41,348 bases of DNA from Deltaproteobacteria bacterium. Its GTDB lineage: Bacteria; Desulfobacterota; Desulfobacteria; Desulfobacterales; ETH-SRB1. The stretch is taken from assembly GCA_030262895.1 (NCBI GenBank), contig JAJSZW010000016.1, positions 1,531 to 42,878 on the forward strand, written 5' to 3'. Position numbers and translations under genes: made by a program. Positions within the stretch are counted from its first letter, which is position 1; the number at the start of each line of letters is the position of its first letter. Positions 7,990 through 17,335 of this stretch are shown in pieces. The notes beneath the pieces were generated by a model. It worked only from the letters and a program-made list of their open reading frames with translations, did not search any database and had not been told where the DNA came from.

Positions 7990-8279
7990 ATTCGCTTAAA
8001 AAAATGGGTAAAAGTTTAATTTTGAACTTCAAGGAATTATCTGGTATTTTAGACGGTTACACAATGTTGCCTCATTATTGCAAAAAATTTAATTATCATG
8101 AGGCTCATGCCGATACCTGCAAAGTGTGATTTTTTTTTAAATTCAATCACAAGATTATGATTTCTTCCTGTTTCTTTAAGACTTTCCCATGTGATTTGCT
8201 TTATTTATACTGATATATAGCGTTAAGCACAACATGTTGTTGTTATTAATTAAACAATACACAATTTTTTTAAGCGAAT
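7990..8279. mobile_element. 290-bp inverted-repeat-bounded segment (possible MITE or decayed IS)
   Basis: ATTCGCTTAAAAAAAT at 7990-8005 is repeated inverted at 8264-8279, a perfect 16-bp match. The interior is AT-rich, contains a GCCTCAT...ATGAGGC hairpin (about 8070-8105) and, on the minus strand, an open stretch with HNLVIEFKKKSHFAG that might be transposase debris. It starts 7 bases after the break in intron copy 1. With the segments on either side it accounts for the gene-free stretch 7707-8318. No transposase is intact. Confidence 0.4.
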
Positions 8280-8318
8280 TAGAAGGTTTAATGCTACTAC
8301 AAAGTCCATTTTTGAAAT

Positions 8319-8903
8319 TTATTTTGCTACGTCCATAATTGATATATCATAAACAGTTATTTTCACATTATCAAAAACGATTTCATTATTGCTTGCATTA
8401 AATGAGTAAGACATAGATTCGCCTGGTGCAAGTTTTACTTGCCCCCATTTGTCTTTTACATCAACTAACTCATTTTTGTTATACAATTCTATTGTATGTG
8501 CTATTTTACCAAGATATTCTTGGCTAGCATTTTTAACCTGATAAATAACGAGTTTCTGAATTTTTGAAAACTGTTTATTCTCAATAATTTTGGGAGAAGA
8601 TATCTCAACTATTTTTTTTGTTTCAAAGAAGAGTTTATTTTCTTCCGCTTGTATCCTTTTATCTTCCTCGTTATCGAAAAAGCCAAAGCCGTCTCGTATT
8701 TGCTCTCCTGCTTCTTTTACAAACCCTTCGATTAATTTTTTTCTTTCAAGATCATCTTTTGCATCTTCACTTATCGAAATTAACTCTTCATATACTGCCC
8801 TAATTTCGCTTGCAGCTTTGTTTTTCTTTAGTTGATCATATGAAAAAAGAGCGATTACAATAAGAATAACAATTACGATAGGGCTATTTAGTATTCTCCA
8901 CAT
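8319..8903 (-). CDS. Membrane-anchored protein of unknown function (possible integron cassette gene)
   Basis: A 194-aa protein with one N-terminal TM helix (residues 6-22, NSPIVIVILIVIALFSY) acting as signal anchor. Then come a charged helical stretch (about 28-75, rich in Glu and Lys, coiled-coil-like) and a beta-rich C-terminal domain (about 90-194, APGESMSYSFNASNNEIVFDNVKITVYD) that looks Ig/FxLYD-like. Not recognised as a named family. Base composition is much more AT-rich than the two genes next to it, which fits independent acquisition. A run of seven G with AAG lies before the ATG and may act as ribosome binding site. It lies between attC-like sites 2 and 3. Confidence 0.7.
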   Translation of the reverse strand: MWRILNSPIVIVILIVIALFSYDQLKKNKAASEIRAVYEELISISEDAKDDLERKKLIEGFVKEAGEQIRDGFGFFDNEEDKRIQAEENKLFFETKKIVEISSPKIIENKQFSKIQKLVIYQVKNASQEYLGKIAHTIELYNKNELVDVKDKWGQVKLAPGESMSYSFNASNNEIVFDNVKITVYDISIMDVAK

Positions 8904-8936
8904 AATTTTGCTTCCCCCCCTGTCCGATATTTTTTT

Positions 8937-9034
8937 GCCGAATGTCTGAGCTGAGCTACGGCGGTATGTCTATGCTTTACTCTGGCTTACATGAGAGCGA
9001 ACCAGCGTTTTCCGTTAGCTCAAGTGAATGGCTG
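8937..9034 (-). other. Possible third attC-like site, degenerate
   Basis: On the plus strand GCCGAATGTCTGAGCT...ACGG (from 8937) is imperfectly complementary to CCGTTAGCTCAAGTGAATGG (9013-9032), giving an approximately 98-nt hairpin with a long variable middle. Its end abuts the GTGTG start of the full-length intron at 9035, as at site 2. Core sites are poor (ATTCGGC instead of GTTRRRY), and the inverse core would be split by the intron. Weak on its own; position supports it. Confidence 0.35.
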
Positions 9035-9731
9035 TGTGCCGGGCACGGCACGTATTCTTAAGGGTGAGCATATACTAAAATTGAGGTATATTGCAAGTCC
9101 CTGATCCATCTGGTTGGAGGCGAAGGATGTAGCAGTATGGTAACTACTGTATTTCGGTGACGGTATATGGAGAGGAAGCTGTCCTGCCGAGGCAGGATAT
9201 TACGAACGCACGGGGCGACGTACAGAAACCGAGTCAGACGGGTCTGGTGGGACGAGTCCGCAACGCAGGATAAAGTCCTCTATCCATTAATTATAGGCCA
9301 GGCAGGTATACTCGGCGCTCGTTCGTGTGCGGAAAGATGCGTGTTTACCACGGGAGGCCTCACATGCTGCCATGAGCTGAGGTTTTGAGCAATCAAGCCT
9401 GATCGCATATGAGGAGTCAGCAGATGGCATATTAGTCGGAGGAAACGAGCCGCTGTGGAATAGACGTGGAGAACTCACCCCGGCGAAGGCTTGAACGGTG
9501 CTCAGCCGAATGGTGTGGGTAAATGGTCATAGCTGTCAAAGAGCGTGTTCTTACTGGTATTATGCAGCAGTTGCTAAAATGCTGGTAGCGTTGCATTCCC
9601 CAAGGCCATGCAGACCAGATGTTCATTATGTTCATTTGTGTCTGTTTTGACCAGCCGAATCGCCGGATACGTGATCCGTATGTCCGGTGGTGTGGGAGGG
9701 GCGCTCAGCGATGGGTGTTCCCTATCCCTAT
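9035..9731 (+). mobile_element. ORF-less group IIC intron (about 697 nt, with domains V and VI)
   Basis: The 5' end is GTGTGCCGGGCAC. Domain I-like features (AAGTCCC, GGAGGCGAAGGATG) follow. Domain V lies at about 9658-9690: TCGCCGGATACG, a TGAT loop, then CCGTATGTCCGG, carrying the CGC catalytic triad characteristic of class C introns instead of AGC. TGTGGGAGGG and a short domain VI lead to the 3' end TCCCTATCCCTAT (9719-9731). No reverse transcriptase ORF of useful length lies in domain IV; the small open frames are shadows. It therefore needs a maturase in trans or is a decayed copy. It lies antisense to the cassette-like genes, the known orientation of IIC-attC introns. The exact 3' boundary is an estimate. 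Confidence 0.72.
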
Positions 9732-10800
9732 ATGTGTTGCAAATTCTTTCCGTTTTTGATCTCGAAATGATTTGTTGGTTGTCCAAAGAAATGATGCTTG
9801 ATGATCGCCCTCCATCAAGATCGGTGGGGGACGGTCTGGCAGCATTTCTGGTGGCATTGGGCCTGACTCATAGTTCCATGCTTTGTTTGGTGCGTTTACA
9901 TGCCCTCTTCGTTCATTGGAAATTTTTACTAGAATATCTCGTAACTCTTTAGCAGCACGTGAATGAACAGCGGTAACTGCTCGAAAAGTTAAATTATCAA
10001 TAGGAAGCCGCTCACCGGCTTTGAATTCGATATTCGTAGGAAATAATTCTTGTAAATCATTCCAAACCTTCACATTTCTATCGAAAAAACGGCTACTCAC
10101 TATTCCGGACTTGTGGACAAGTGAATTACGCCAATCTCTCCAAAAGCCAATAACTGAAAAGGCATTCAATACCGGAGTAATAGGCTCATTTATATTTACA
10201 CCAGCTCGAGGGTCTGTTTTGACATGTGGTACTTTCACAAGTACCTCACGAATTTGCGGTAATGCATTGAAAATATCAGGCCACCCTGGGATACGGTGCT
10301 TTTTTTTTACGGCGCTTTTTTTTATGGATTGGAGCGAACTTTTGACCAAGTTTCCTCTCCTTTTGTGTTAATGAGGCTCCCGATTCAAGGCGAGCGAGAA
10401 GGAAGTTTAACGCCCAGCATTGAGCGAAACTCTCAAAAAGCGCTCCATACTTTATTATTAAATGTTCTGTAATAGCACGAATTGAAATCCGGCTAATTTT
10501 CTGGATATCTGCAACCGTAGGTGGAATACGCGAACCATCTAAAGAACTTGAAAAACTGCGTTTAAAAGCTGGCCATGCCCTGCGTGCGATAGGATGTTTT
10601 TTTTTGTGTGAAAAAACCTTTGATGCAGGAGATTCTAGTTCGATATTATCACATTCTGATTGAACTCTTGTAATAGCTAAAATCGATGAGTAGTAAACTT
10701 GATTGATGTAGTGATTATTCTTATTAAAAACAATAAGTGGCGAACGAGTATCCCAAACACCTGATGGGCGAATAATAATTCCATTAAAACGCGGCAACAT
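9705..10800 (-). pseudogene. HEPN-like protein gene, frameshifted in poly-A tracts
   Basis: Two overlapping frames read as one protein of about 360 aa: 10800-10276 (174 aa, from MLPRFNGIIIRPSG) and 10349-9705 (214 aa, ending IGNTHR). They overlap across runs of eight and nine A on the coding strand (about 10300-10327), and passing from the first frame to the second needs a one-base shift. The first part contains a long helix (EHLIIKYGALFESFAQCWAL) and the second has DWRNSLVHKSG, an Rx4H motif with a helical context typical of HEPN RNases. The last residues are encoded by the 3' end of the group II intron on the opposite strand. It may be a true pseudogene, a slippage-expressed gene or a homopolymer sequencing error. 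The HEPN assignment is motif-based inference. Confidence 0.55.
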
Positions 10801-11216
10801 TTTTTATTACCCCTTGCACATAACCAGTTATTATATGGTTTCTGATTTCCACAGATTCCATGATTATTGACCAAAAATTAGCAAAAAAACATAGTGTTCC
10901 TAACCGTATATTTCAATAATTTGGATATCATACAGAAAGCCGGATAACTCCTTCAAAGGCTATCTCGCCAGACGTTTTGAAGTTCAGATTTTTTGCTTGT
11001 CATATGTACAATTTATAAGAGATACTGACTAAATATAGAGATCAAAACTCCAATAAGAAAACTGCTGTGGACAAACTGCGCAACTATCAATATCGGCAAT
11101 AGTCAGCTTTTTAGATTTGGATTAACAGGAAAAGTTTTGATAATTTAAATCCAAAATATCCTGTAAATCCTGTACAAAAATAATATTAAAACCTAAATTG
11201 AGCGCTGAAGTGTTAC
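10801..11216. other. Gene-free stretch, nothing assigned
   Basis: 416 bp of AT-rich DNA without a convincing ORF, RNA gene or terminator. It holds the degenerate pair GATTAACAGGA / TCCTGTAAATCCTGTA (about 11118-11175), a motif also seen at about 25880-25945 and 41155-41170. A promoter for the HEPN-like gene should be near 10810-10900, but no clear boxes were found. Confidence 0.5.
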
Positions 11217-11579
11217 CTATATTCTAATTTTAGCCTCGGTTTTTTCAGGGTGCTTTTGAAGATGCTTATATCGATGCACCGCGGTTTCCGCTAATCGGGA
11301 AAGCAAACGAGGCAAATCCGAGTCATTCCAGACAGATTTAAATTCATTGGAAGAAACAAGCTGTTTGCTCAAAAGATAATATGGCTCTTTGCCTGGCATT
11401 AATGCTGTGTCTTCATATTCAAAGTCAATTTTTCCAGCAAAAATACTTTCTAATAACTCTTGAACAGTATAGACAAAAAACTTTTTTACATCCTCGGTAG
11501 ACTCTGCTGTACTGATTTTTTGTCGGAAGTTGGGAAGAACTTTTTGCTCATACTTGGAGAAAGAAATTTGTTTTGTCAT
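11217..11579 (-). CDS. Hypothetical 120-aa protein downstream of tyrosine phenol-lyase
   Basis: A soluble, helix-rich protein (MTKQISFSKYEQKVLPNFRQ) with no signal peptide, Cys motif or TM helix. Not recognised. It ends in a basic helix (HRYKHLQKHPEKTEAKIRI). The ATG is preceded by GGAGATAAA, a usable ribosome binding site, and it lies 66 bp downstream of tpl on the same strand, so cotranscription is possible. Codon use looks like that of the chromosome rather than the AT-rich cassette. Could be a small regulator or accessory protein; no function is proposed. Confidence 0.6.
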   Translation of the reverse strand: MTKQISFSKYEQKVLPNFRQKISTAESTEDVKKFFVYTVQELLESIFAGKIDFEYEDTALMPGKEPYYLLSKQLVSSNEFKSVWNDSDLPRLLSRLAETAVHRYKHLQKHPEKTEAKIRI

Positions 11580-11645
11580 GTTTTATCTCCTGGTCAGAGG
11601 TGAAGTTTTTATATTGTTCAGACACCGTGGCGACCTCCGTTTAAT

Positions 11646-13082
<1,437 letters not shown>

Positions 13083-13222
13083 TCAACCCAAGCTGAATGA
13101 TTTTAGGGAACGCATTCCCTCACTGCTTCCAGCGCCATCACCAGCTCCACATCCTAAATCAAGCAATCTTCCTTTTTTTACATGTAAACGTCCATAAAAA
13201 GAAGCTAAGACATAACCGTTCA
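13083..13222 (-). pseudogene. Fragment of a SAM-dependent methyltransferase
   Basis: A short open frame ending at a TGA (13085-13083) reads GYVLASFYGRLHVKKGRLLD then LGCGAGDGAG, the SAM-binding motif I of class I methyltransferases, and then ends in unrelated residues. The upstream part runs straight into the heptad repeat at 13212. Far too short to fold alone, so it is debris of a lost gene upstream of tpl. Confidence 0.5.
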
Positions 13223-13466
13223 CGGTTTACGGTTGATCAAAACATAAAAGTATAACGTAAGCGTTCACGGAACGTTGAAATTAGAAATTAGAAATTGGAA
13301 ATTTGGCCTTCATGTTTTTGTACTGTTGATGAACCCATTCAATTTGGGGCCGAGTTTTTCAACTATTGCTTTGTATTCTGCCGCGTTTGTAAACATCCAA
13401 GTCGTAAACTCGTTTCATCTCTCCCCAATTTCTACTTTCCAATTTCAAGTTTCAAGCCGTGAACGG
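13212..13466. repeat. Heptad-repeat inverted cluster (copy with core GATCAAAACATAAAA)
   Basis: The left side has TTCACGG and TTTACGG units, the core GATCAAAACATAAAA (13235-13249), then another TTCACGG and the 7-bp tandem units GAAATTA, GAAATTA, GAAATTG, GAAATTT (from 13278). The right side (13432-13466) has the same units inverted (ATTTCTA, CTTTCCA, ATTTCAA, GTTTCAA, then CCGTGAACGG). The interior of about 125 bp contains no complete gene; a minus-strand frame MKRVYDLDVYKR near 13420 may be gene debris. Confidence 0.7.
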
Positions 13467-13651
13467 CTACGAATTCAGGTTGCAAATGCACCATGTAATG
13501 CTTGGTGGTGTCTGGTAGTCAAGGCACTTTCTTAGTCTATGATTAATCTTTTTAACAGCTATTGCAAGAATTTTGTCGGATATTTCCCTGACATTCATTC
13601 CTTTTGGAAAATATTGCCTGGTCACAATGCGATAGTTGTGATATTTTTTAA
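13467..13651 (-). pseudogene. IS30-family transposase, C-terminal fragment
   Basis: An open frame without a start reads IVTRQYFPKGMNVREISDK and INHRLRKCLDYQTP. The RQYFPKG and (N)HRxRKxLxYxTP signatures are those of the IS30 DDE transposase C terminus. The frame degenerates after TPPSITWC and meets the heptad repeat at 13466. No terminal inverted repeats or N-terminal domain remain. Confidence 0.65.
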
Positions 13652-13714
13652 ATTTTGAACTCTTTTTTGAAAGCAGTGATCAACTTATTGATATATTTGT
13701 AACATTTTAGCCTT

Positions 13715-14857
13715 ATGAAACAAACCGGCATATATGTGCATATTCCTTTTTGTATTAAGAAATGTCCTTACTGCGACTTTTACTCCATAACAGACCAGTC
13801 CCTTAAGCAGCCATTTATCGAGGCCTTGATCCGGGAGATGCAAATGGTCTCAAGCCCTTCTTTAGTATGCGATACCCTGTATTTTGGAGGCGGCACACCT
13901 TCGGTTTTCAAAGCAAAAAATATAGAACGTATTATTGAGAATGCATACAGGTTATTCAATTTTCTTCATGACACTGAAATAACCATAGAAGTCAACCTTG
14001 GCACTGTTAAGCGTGAACATCTTACGGGATACAAAAGTGTCGGCATTAATCGTATTAATATAGGCGTACAGTCTTTTAATGATGAAATTCTTAATTTTCT
14101 TGGCAGAATTCATTCAAGTAATGATGCAGATCTAACAATAAGAGGGGCACGAAAAGCAGGGTTTGATAATATTGGAATTGATCTTATTTACGGCATTCCG
14201 GGTCAGACAAAAAAAATGTGGCTTTCTGATTTGCAAAGCGCTATTGAATTTGAGCCTGAGCACCTATCCTGCTACATGCTCACATATGAGAAAGGCACTC
14301 CATTGGACAGAGAGCGCCGGCAAGGCAGGTTTAAACCTGTGGCCGACTCTCTGTTAGCCGAGCTTTTTGAAACAACAATGGAATATTTAACTGCTCATGG
14401 TTATGTTCAGTATGAAATATCAAACTTTGCAAAAAATGCTTCCAGAATATCCAGACATAACTTTAAGTACTGGTCATTCTCGCCATACCTGGGGTTTGGA
14501 CCATCCGCCCATTCATTTATACAACCCCGGCGTTACTGGAACTGCCGCAGCGTAAAGAAATATATAGAGAATATAAAAGAGGGCAGGGTGCCTATAGAAG
14601 AAAAAGAGATTTTAAGCAAAGAGCAGCGCATGATGGAGATGATTTATCTTGGGCTGAGGAAGACTGACGGGATAGACATTGATGCTATTGATGGAGACCT
14701 TGGTATAAATTTTCGCCAGATGTTTGCAGAAAAGATAAAACAGCTTGAGGAAGATGGGTATATTCTTCCCATTCAGCCAAAAAACCACTGCGCGCTTTCA
14801 AGAAAAGGAATGGTTTTTCTGGACAGCATAGCGCCCATGTTTATGATTGATGATTGA
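13715..14857 (+). CDS. hemW: HemW-like radical SAM protein (heme chaperone family)
   Basis: A 380-aa radical SAM protein. CIKKCPYCDF (C13, C17, C20) is the HemW-type CxxxCxYC cluster motif, lacking the extra Cys of true HemN coproporphyrinogen dehydrogenase. LYFGGGTPSVF near residue 57, INIGVQSFNDEIL near 110 and DLIYGIPGQT near 155 are family motifs, as is the C-terminal winged-helix-like HemN_C domain with GLRKTDGID. HemW binds heme and is thought to deliver it to respiratory proteins. The gene stands alone. No strong ribosome binding site is seen before the ATG. The last codons (MFMIDD) and the stop lie in a 7-bp tandem repeat (ATGATTG units), so the natural C terminus may have been rewritten. 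Confidence 0.88.
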   Translation: MKQTGIYVHIPFCIKKCPYCDFYSITDQSLKQPFIEALIREMQMVSSPSLVCDTLYFGGGTPSVFKAKNIERIIENAYRLFNFLHDTEITIEVNLGTVKREHLTGYKSVGINRINIGVQSFNDEILNFLGRIHSSNDADLTIRGARKAGFDNIGIDLIYGIPGQTKKMWLSDLQSAIEFEPEHLSCYMLTYEKGTPLDRERRQGRFKPVADSLLAELFETTMEYLTAHGYVQYEISNFAKNASRISRHNFKYWSFSPYLGFGPSAHSFIQPRRYWNCRSVKKYIENIKEGRVPIEEKEILSKEQRMMEMIYLGLRKTDGIDIDAIDGDLGINFRQMFAEKIKQLEEDGYILPIQPKNHCALSRKGMVFLDSIAPMFMIDD

Positions 14858-15016
14858 TGATTTGTGGAATCGCTTCGCTCTGTCATTTTAAATGAAACTG
14901 CGCCGAAGCAAGCTTTGGGGAATTTAACCCAACAAATCACGAAAATCCGTGTAATCTGCGTAATCTGCGGATTAAAATTAATAGAATACCTTCAATCAAC
15001 AATCAACAATCAACAA
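14835..15016. repeat. Heptad-repeat inverted pair around hemW and selB 3' ends
   Basis: ATGATTG ATGATTG ATGATTT in the end of hemW (about 14842-14862) faces AATCAAC AATCAAC AATCAAC AATCGAC (14993-15016) as inverted arms of period 7. Between them is a second small palindrome, AATCCGTGTAATC / AATCTGCGGATT (about 14944-14974). hemW and selB converge on this segment, so the hairpin may also act as a transcription stop, but no T-run follows. Confidence 0.65.
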
Positions 15017-15020
15017 TCGA

Positions 15021-16928
15021 CTAACTGCTTCTGAGCCTGCGGATATCGCCTATCCGAATTGTAACGTTTTTTGAATCAAAATATTCTATTAATGGGATTA
15101 AATATTTACGTGTAGTGCCAGTCATTTCCTTAAACTGGGGAGTCGTTATCTCACCGTGAGTTAAAAGAAAATCGACCAGTCTTTTTTTCAGATTAGTTAC
15201 AACCTCCACATGGAAATAAAGTTCTTCTTTTGTTTTGATTATTAGCCCTTCCTCTATAAGAAGCATAAGCACATCTTTGGCTCTTTTTGCATCAATATCA
15301 AGTGTTTTGCTCAGGTCTTTGAAATATGGAGGACTGAGTCCGCTTTTAAGATATGTAGTCAAAATTTTTTCTTTTACTTCAGCCTGATCGCCTCCAAGGG
15401 AAACAGTATGTGAAGAGAGGCGGACAGTCTCTCCCTCAGAAACGACTTCTTTGTTCTTTATCATCATGTCGAGCATAAGATTAAAAAGTTTTAAACCAGC
15501 CGAAGGCAGTTTGGACTTGAGTTCTTCTTTGGGCATACCGGCTTTTAGCGGATTTGTCCTGTGATAATTTTCAAGAAATAATGAAATTTTTTTATTTAGA
15601 TTTTCAAAGCAGTTTTTATGAATGTAAATTCTGTTTTCCCTGTCGGCACATATGACTGTCTTTATTGACATTAGCTTTTGCAGGGCATTGTCAAGCTGTT
15701 TATCAGGCATGTTGGCCATAATTTTAAGATCAGAAAAAGAGACGCCTCGATAACCTGAATTGTCAACATGGTAGGCAATGATTTCTTCAGGCGGCTGGGT
15801 TATCAGAGTTTTTAATCCTTCAGAAATACTTTTTTTGAACCGTTTATGTTTTTGTGGAAGCGGGTTTAATATTTGTCCTCCGCCGATTGTGCGTACCGGA
15901 GAATAGCTTCGGATGACGAATTTGTCATCCTTTACTATAGCAACTGGGGAATCAAGCCGAATTTGGGCAACAGTAGTTTCTCCCGGGATAATTTCGTCTT
16001 TATCAAGCAATACAACATGGCCTAGAATTTCGCTGGTACCTGTATGGAATCTGATGAGTGTACGGTTTTTAACGGGTTTCTTATTGCTTTCAAGAAAGTG
16101 AATAGATACATCAAGCATATAACTCGGCCGTAAAGCCCCGGGGCTGGATACCACTTCTCCTCTTTGCACGGAAGCTTTCTCAAGCCCCTGAAAGTTAATA
16201 GCTGTACGCATTCCGGCTTCCGCAATGCTGACGCTCTGATTATGTGCCTGAATACCGCGGACCTTTGATGTAATACCGGAAGGATATATCATAACTGTAT
16301 CGCCGGTCTTGACATGTCCTGAAATCAGGGTGCCTGTAATAACTGTGCCAAACCCCTTCATGCTGAAAACTCTATCTACAGGAAGACGAAACAGACTTTT
16401 TACAGAACGGCTGGGAGTCATTGCGCTTAATTCATCAAGGACTTTTATAAATTCAGGAATTCCCTGGCCTGTAACGGATGATACCGGCAGAACCGGTTTG
16501 CCCTCAAGAAATGTCCCCCGGGTAAATTCGTTTACATCTTCGATTACAAGGTCCAGCCATTCTTCATCCACAAGGTCAGTCTTTGTCAAAACAACGAGAC
16601 CTTGTTTTATTTCCAGAAGAGTGCAAATTTCCATATGCTCTCTTGTCTGAGGCATTACTCCTTCGTCGGCTGCGATAACCATAGCAAGAATATCAATACC
16701 GGTAGCCCCTGCGACCATGTTTTTTATAAATTTTTCATGGCCGGGCACGTCAACAATACCAAGATGCTGACCGCTGGGAAGATCAATAGATGCAAAGCCC
16801 AGCTCAATGGTTATTCCTCTGAGCTTTTCTTCCTTTAGCCGGTCGGTATCTATGCCCGTAAGCGCCTTGATAAGGGCGGTCTTTCCGTGATCTATATGTC
16901 CGGCTGTTCCGAGAATTATCTGTTTCAT
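15021..16928 (-). CDS. selB: Selenocysteine-specific elongation factor SelB
   Basis: A 635-aa GTPase that brings Sec-tRNA to UGA codons marked by a SECIS hairpin. G1 GHIDHGKT at residues 10-17, [16 protein letters not shown] (switch I), DVPGHEKF (G3) and TKTD (G4) are all intact. Domains II and III follow (to about residue 345), and the C-terminal 290 residues contain the winged-helix repeats that bind SECIS RNA ([59 protein letters not shown]). The start at 16928 ([15 protein letters not shown]) is chosen over an upstream GTG-like extension because the G domain begins there. The ATG overlaps the stop of a 57-aa gene (ATGA). It shows the organism uses selenocysteine, relevant to the TGA-containing gene at 35514. 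selA and selC are not in the window. Confidence 0.95.
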   Translation of the reverse strand: MKQIILGTAGHIDHGKTALIKALTGIDTDRLKEEKLRGITIELGFASIDLPSGQHLGIVDVPGHEKFIKNMVAGATGIDILAMVIAADEGVMPQTREHMEICTLLEIKQGLVVLTKTDLVDEEWLDLVIEDVNEFTRGTFLEGKPVLPVSSVTGQGIPEFIKVLDELSAMTPSRSVKSLFRLPVDRVFSMKGFGTVITGTLISGHVKTGDTVMIYPSGITSKVRGIQAHNQSVSIAEAGMRTAINFQGLEKASVQRGEVVSSPGALRPSYMLDVSIHFLESNKKPVKNRTLIRFHTGTSEILGHVVLLDKDEIIPGETTVAQIRLDSPVAIVKDDKFVIRSYSPVRTIGGGQILNPLPQKHKRFKKSISEGLKTLITQPPEEIIAYHVDNSGYRGVSFSDLKIMANMPDKQLDNALQKLMSIKTVICADRENRIYIHKNCFENLNKKISLFLENYHRTNPLKAGMPKEELKSKLPSAGLKLFNLMLDMMIKNKEVVSEGETVRLSSHTVSLGGDQAEVKEKILTTYLKSGLSPPYFKDLSKTLDIDAKRAKDVLMLLIEEGLIIKTKEELYFHVEVVTNLKKRLVDFLLTHGEITTPQFKEMTGTTRKYLIPLIEYFDSKNVTIRIGDIRRLRSS

Positions 16929-17098
16929 GTTGATTTTTTCTTGCGGAAATACTCTGCTATATACGCGGCTCCGACAAGGAACATTCCCATACATGCTACA
17001 TATATGATATTTGCGCCGGGATAGAAAAAGCGGGAGAGTAAAACGGCAAAAGCAGCTCCAAGTACAACTCTTATTATAAAAATATAGAATTTGGTCAT
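16925..17098 (-). CDS. 57-aa two-helix membrane protein overlapping selB
   Basis: The ORF starts MTKFYIFIIRVVLGAAFAVL and ends EYFRKKKST, with its TGA overlapping the selB ATG by 4 bases. Two hydrophobic segments (about residues 4-22 and 29-48), separated by SRFFYPGAN, predict a hairpin membrane protein with basic tail. No family recognised. The ATGA overlap and clean codon structure argue that it is translated and coupled to selB. A heptad repeat begins 17 bp upstream, so its promoter must be at or beyond the repeat. Confidence 0.6.
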   Translation of the reverse strand: MTKFYIFIIRVVLGAAFAVLLSRFFYPGANIIYVACMGMFLVGAAYIAEYFRKKKST

Positions 17099-17114
17099 AA
17101 TTTAAGCCTATAAT

Positions 17115-17268
17115 ATCGGTTCACGGTTCACGGTTCACGGTTAATCAAAACATAAAATTGTTAACTGTAAACCGACAACTGTGAACCTGAGTAGTTATCA
17201 TCCTTCAATTATTACAAAATTTATTTAAAAAACCGTGAACCGTAAACTGTAAACTGTAAACTGTTACG
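17115..17268. repeat. Heptad-repeat cluster with AATCAAAACATAAAA core
   Basis: Three tandem TTCACGG units from 17119, the core AATCAAAACATAAAA (about 17143-17157), then inverted arms with AACTGTA AACCGAC AACTGTG AACC to 17187. A second block (17231-17266) carries CCGTGAACCGTAAACTG and further AAACTGT units. TGTGAACCTGAGTAGTTA (about 17180-17197) recurs at about 19670-19688. It fills the 237-bp gap between the small gene upstream of selB and the PBP1A stop. Confidence 0.75.
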
Positions 17269-17335
17269 ACAGGTTTTTTAAAAGTTATTTTTTAACAAAA
17301 TTGAGCTTTAAGTTCATCATTATTGATATAGGGTG

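Noticed and set aside
10830..10870. AACCATATAATAACTGGTT inverted repeat upstream of the HEPN-like gene as a fourth attC
   Set aside because: No core sites in the right order, arms too short, and loop structure lacks the attC pattern.
13212..13466. Heptad clusters taken as CRISPR arrays
   Set aside because: Units are 7 bp, tandem without unique spacers, and inverted in pairs. No cas genes are in the window.
15021..17098. tRNA-Sec or selA close to selB
   Set aside because: No cloverleaf or selA-like frame was found in the flanks of selB.
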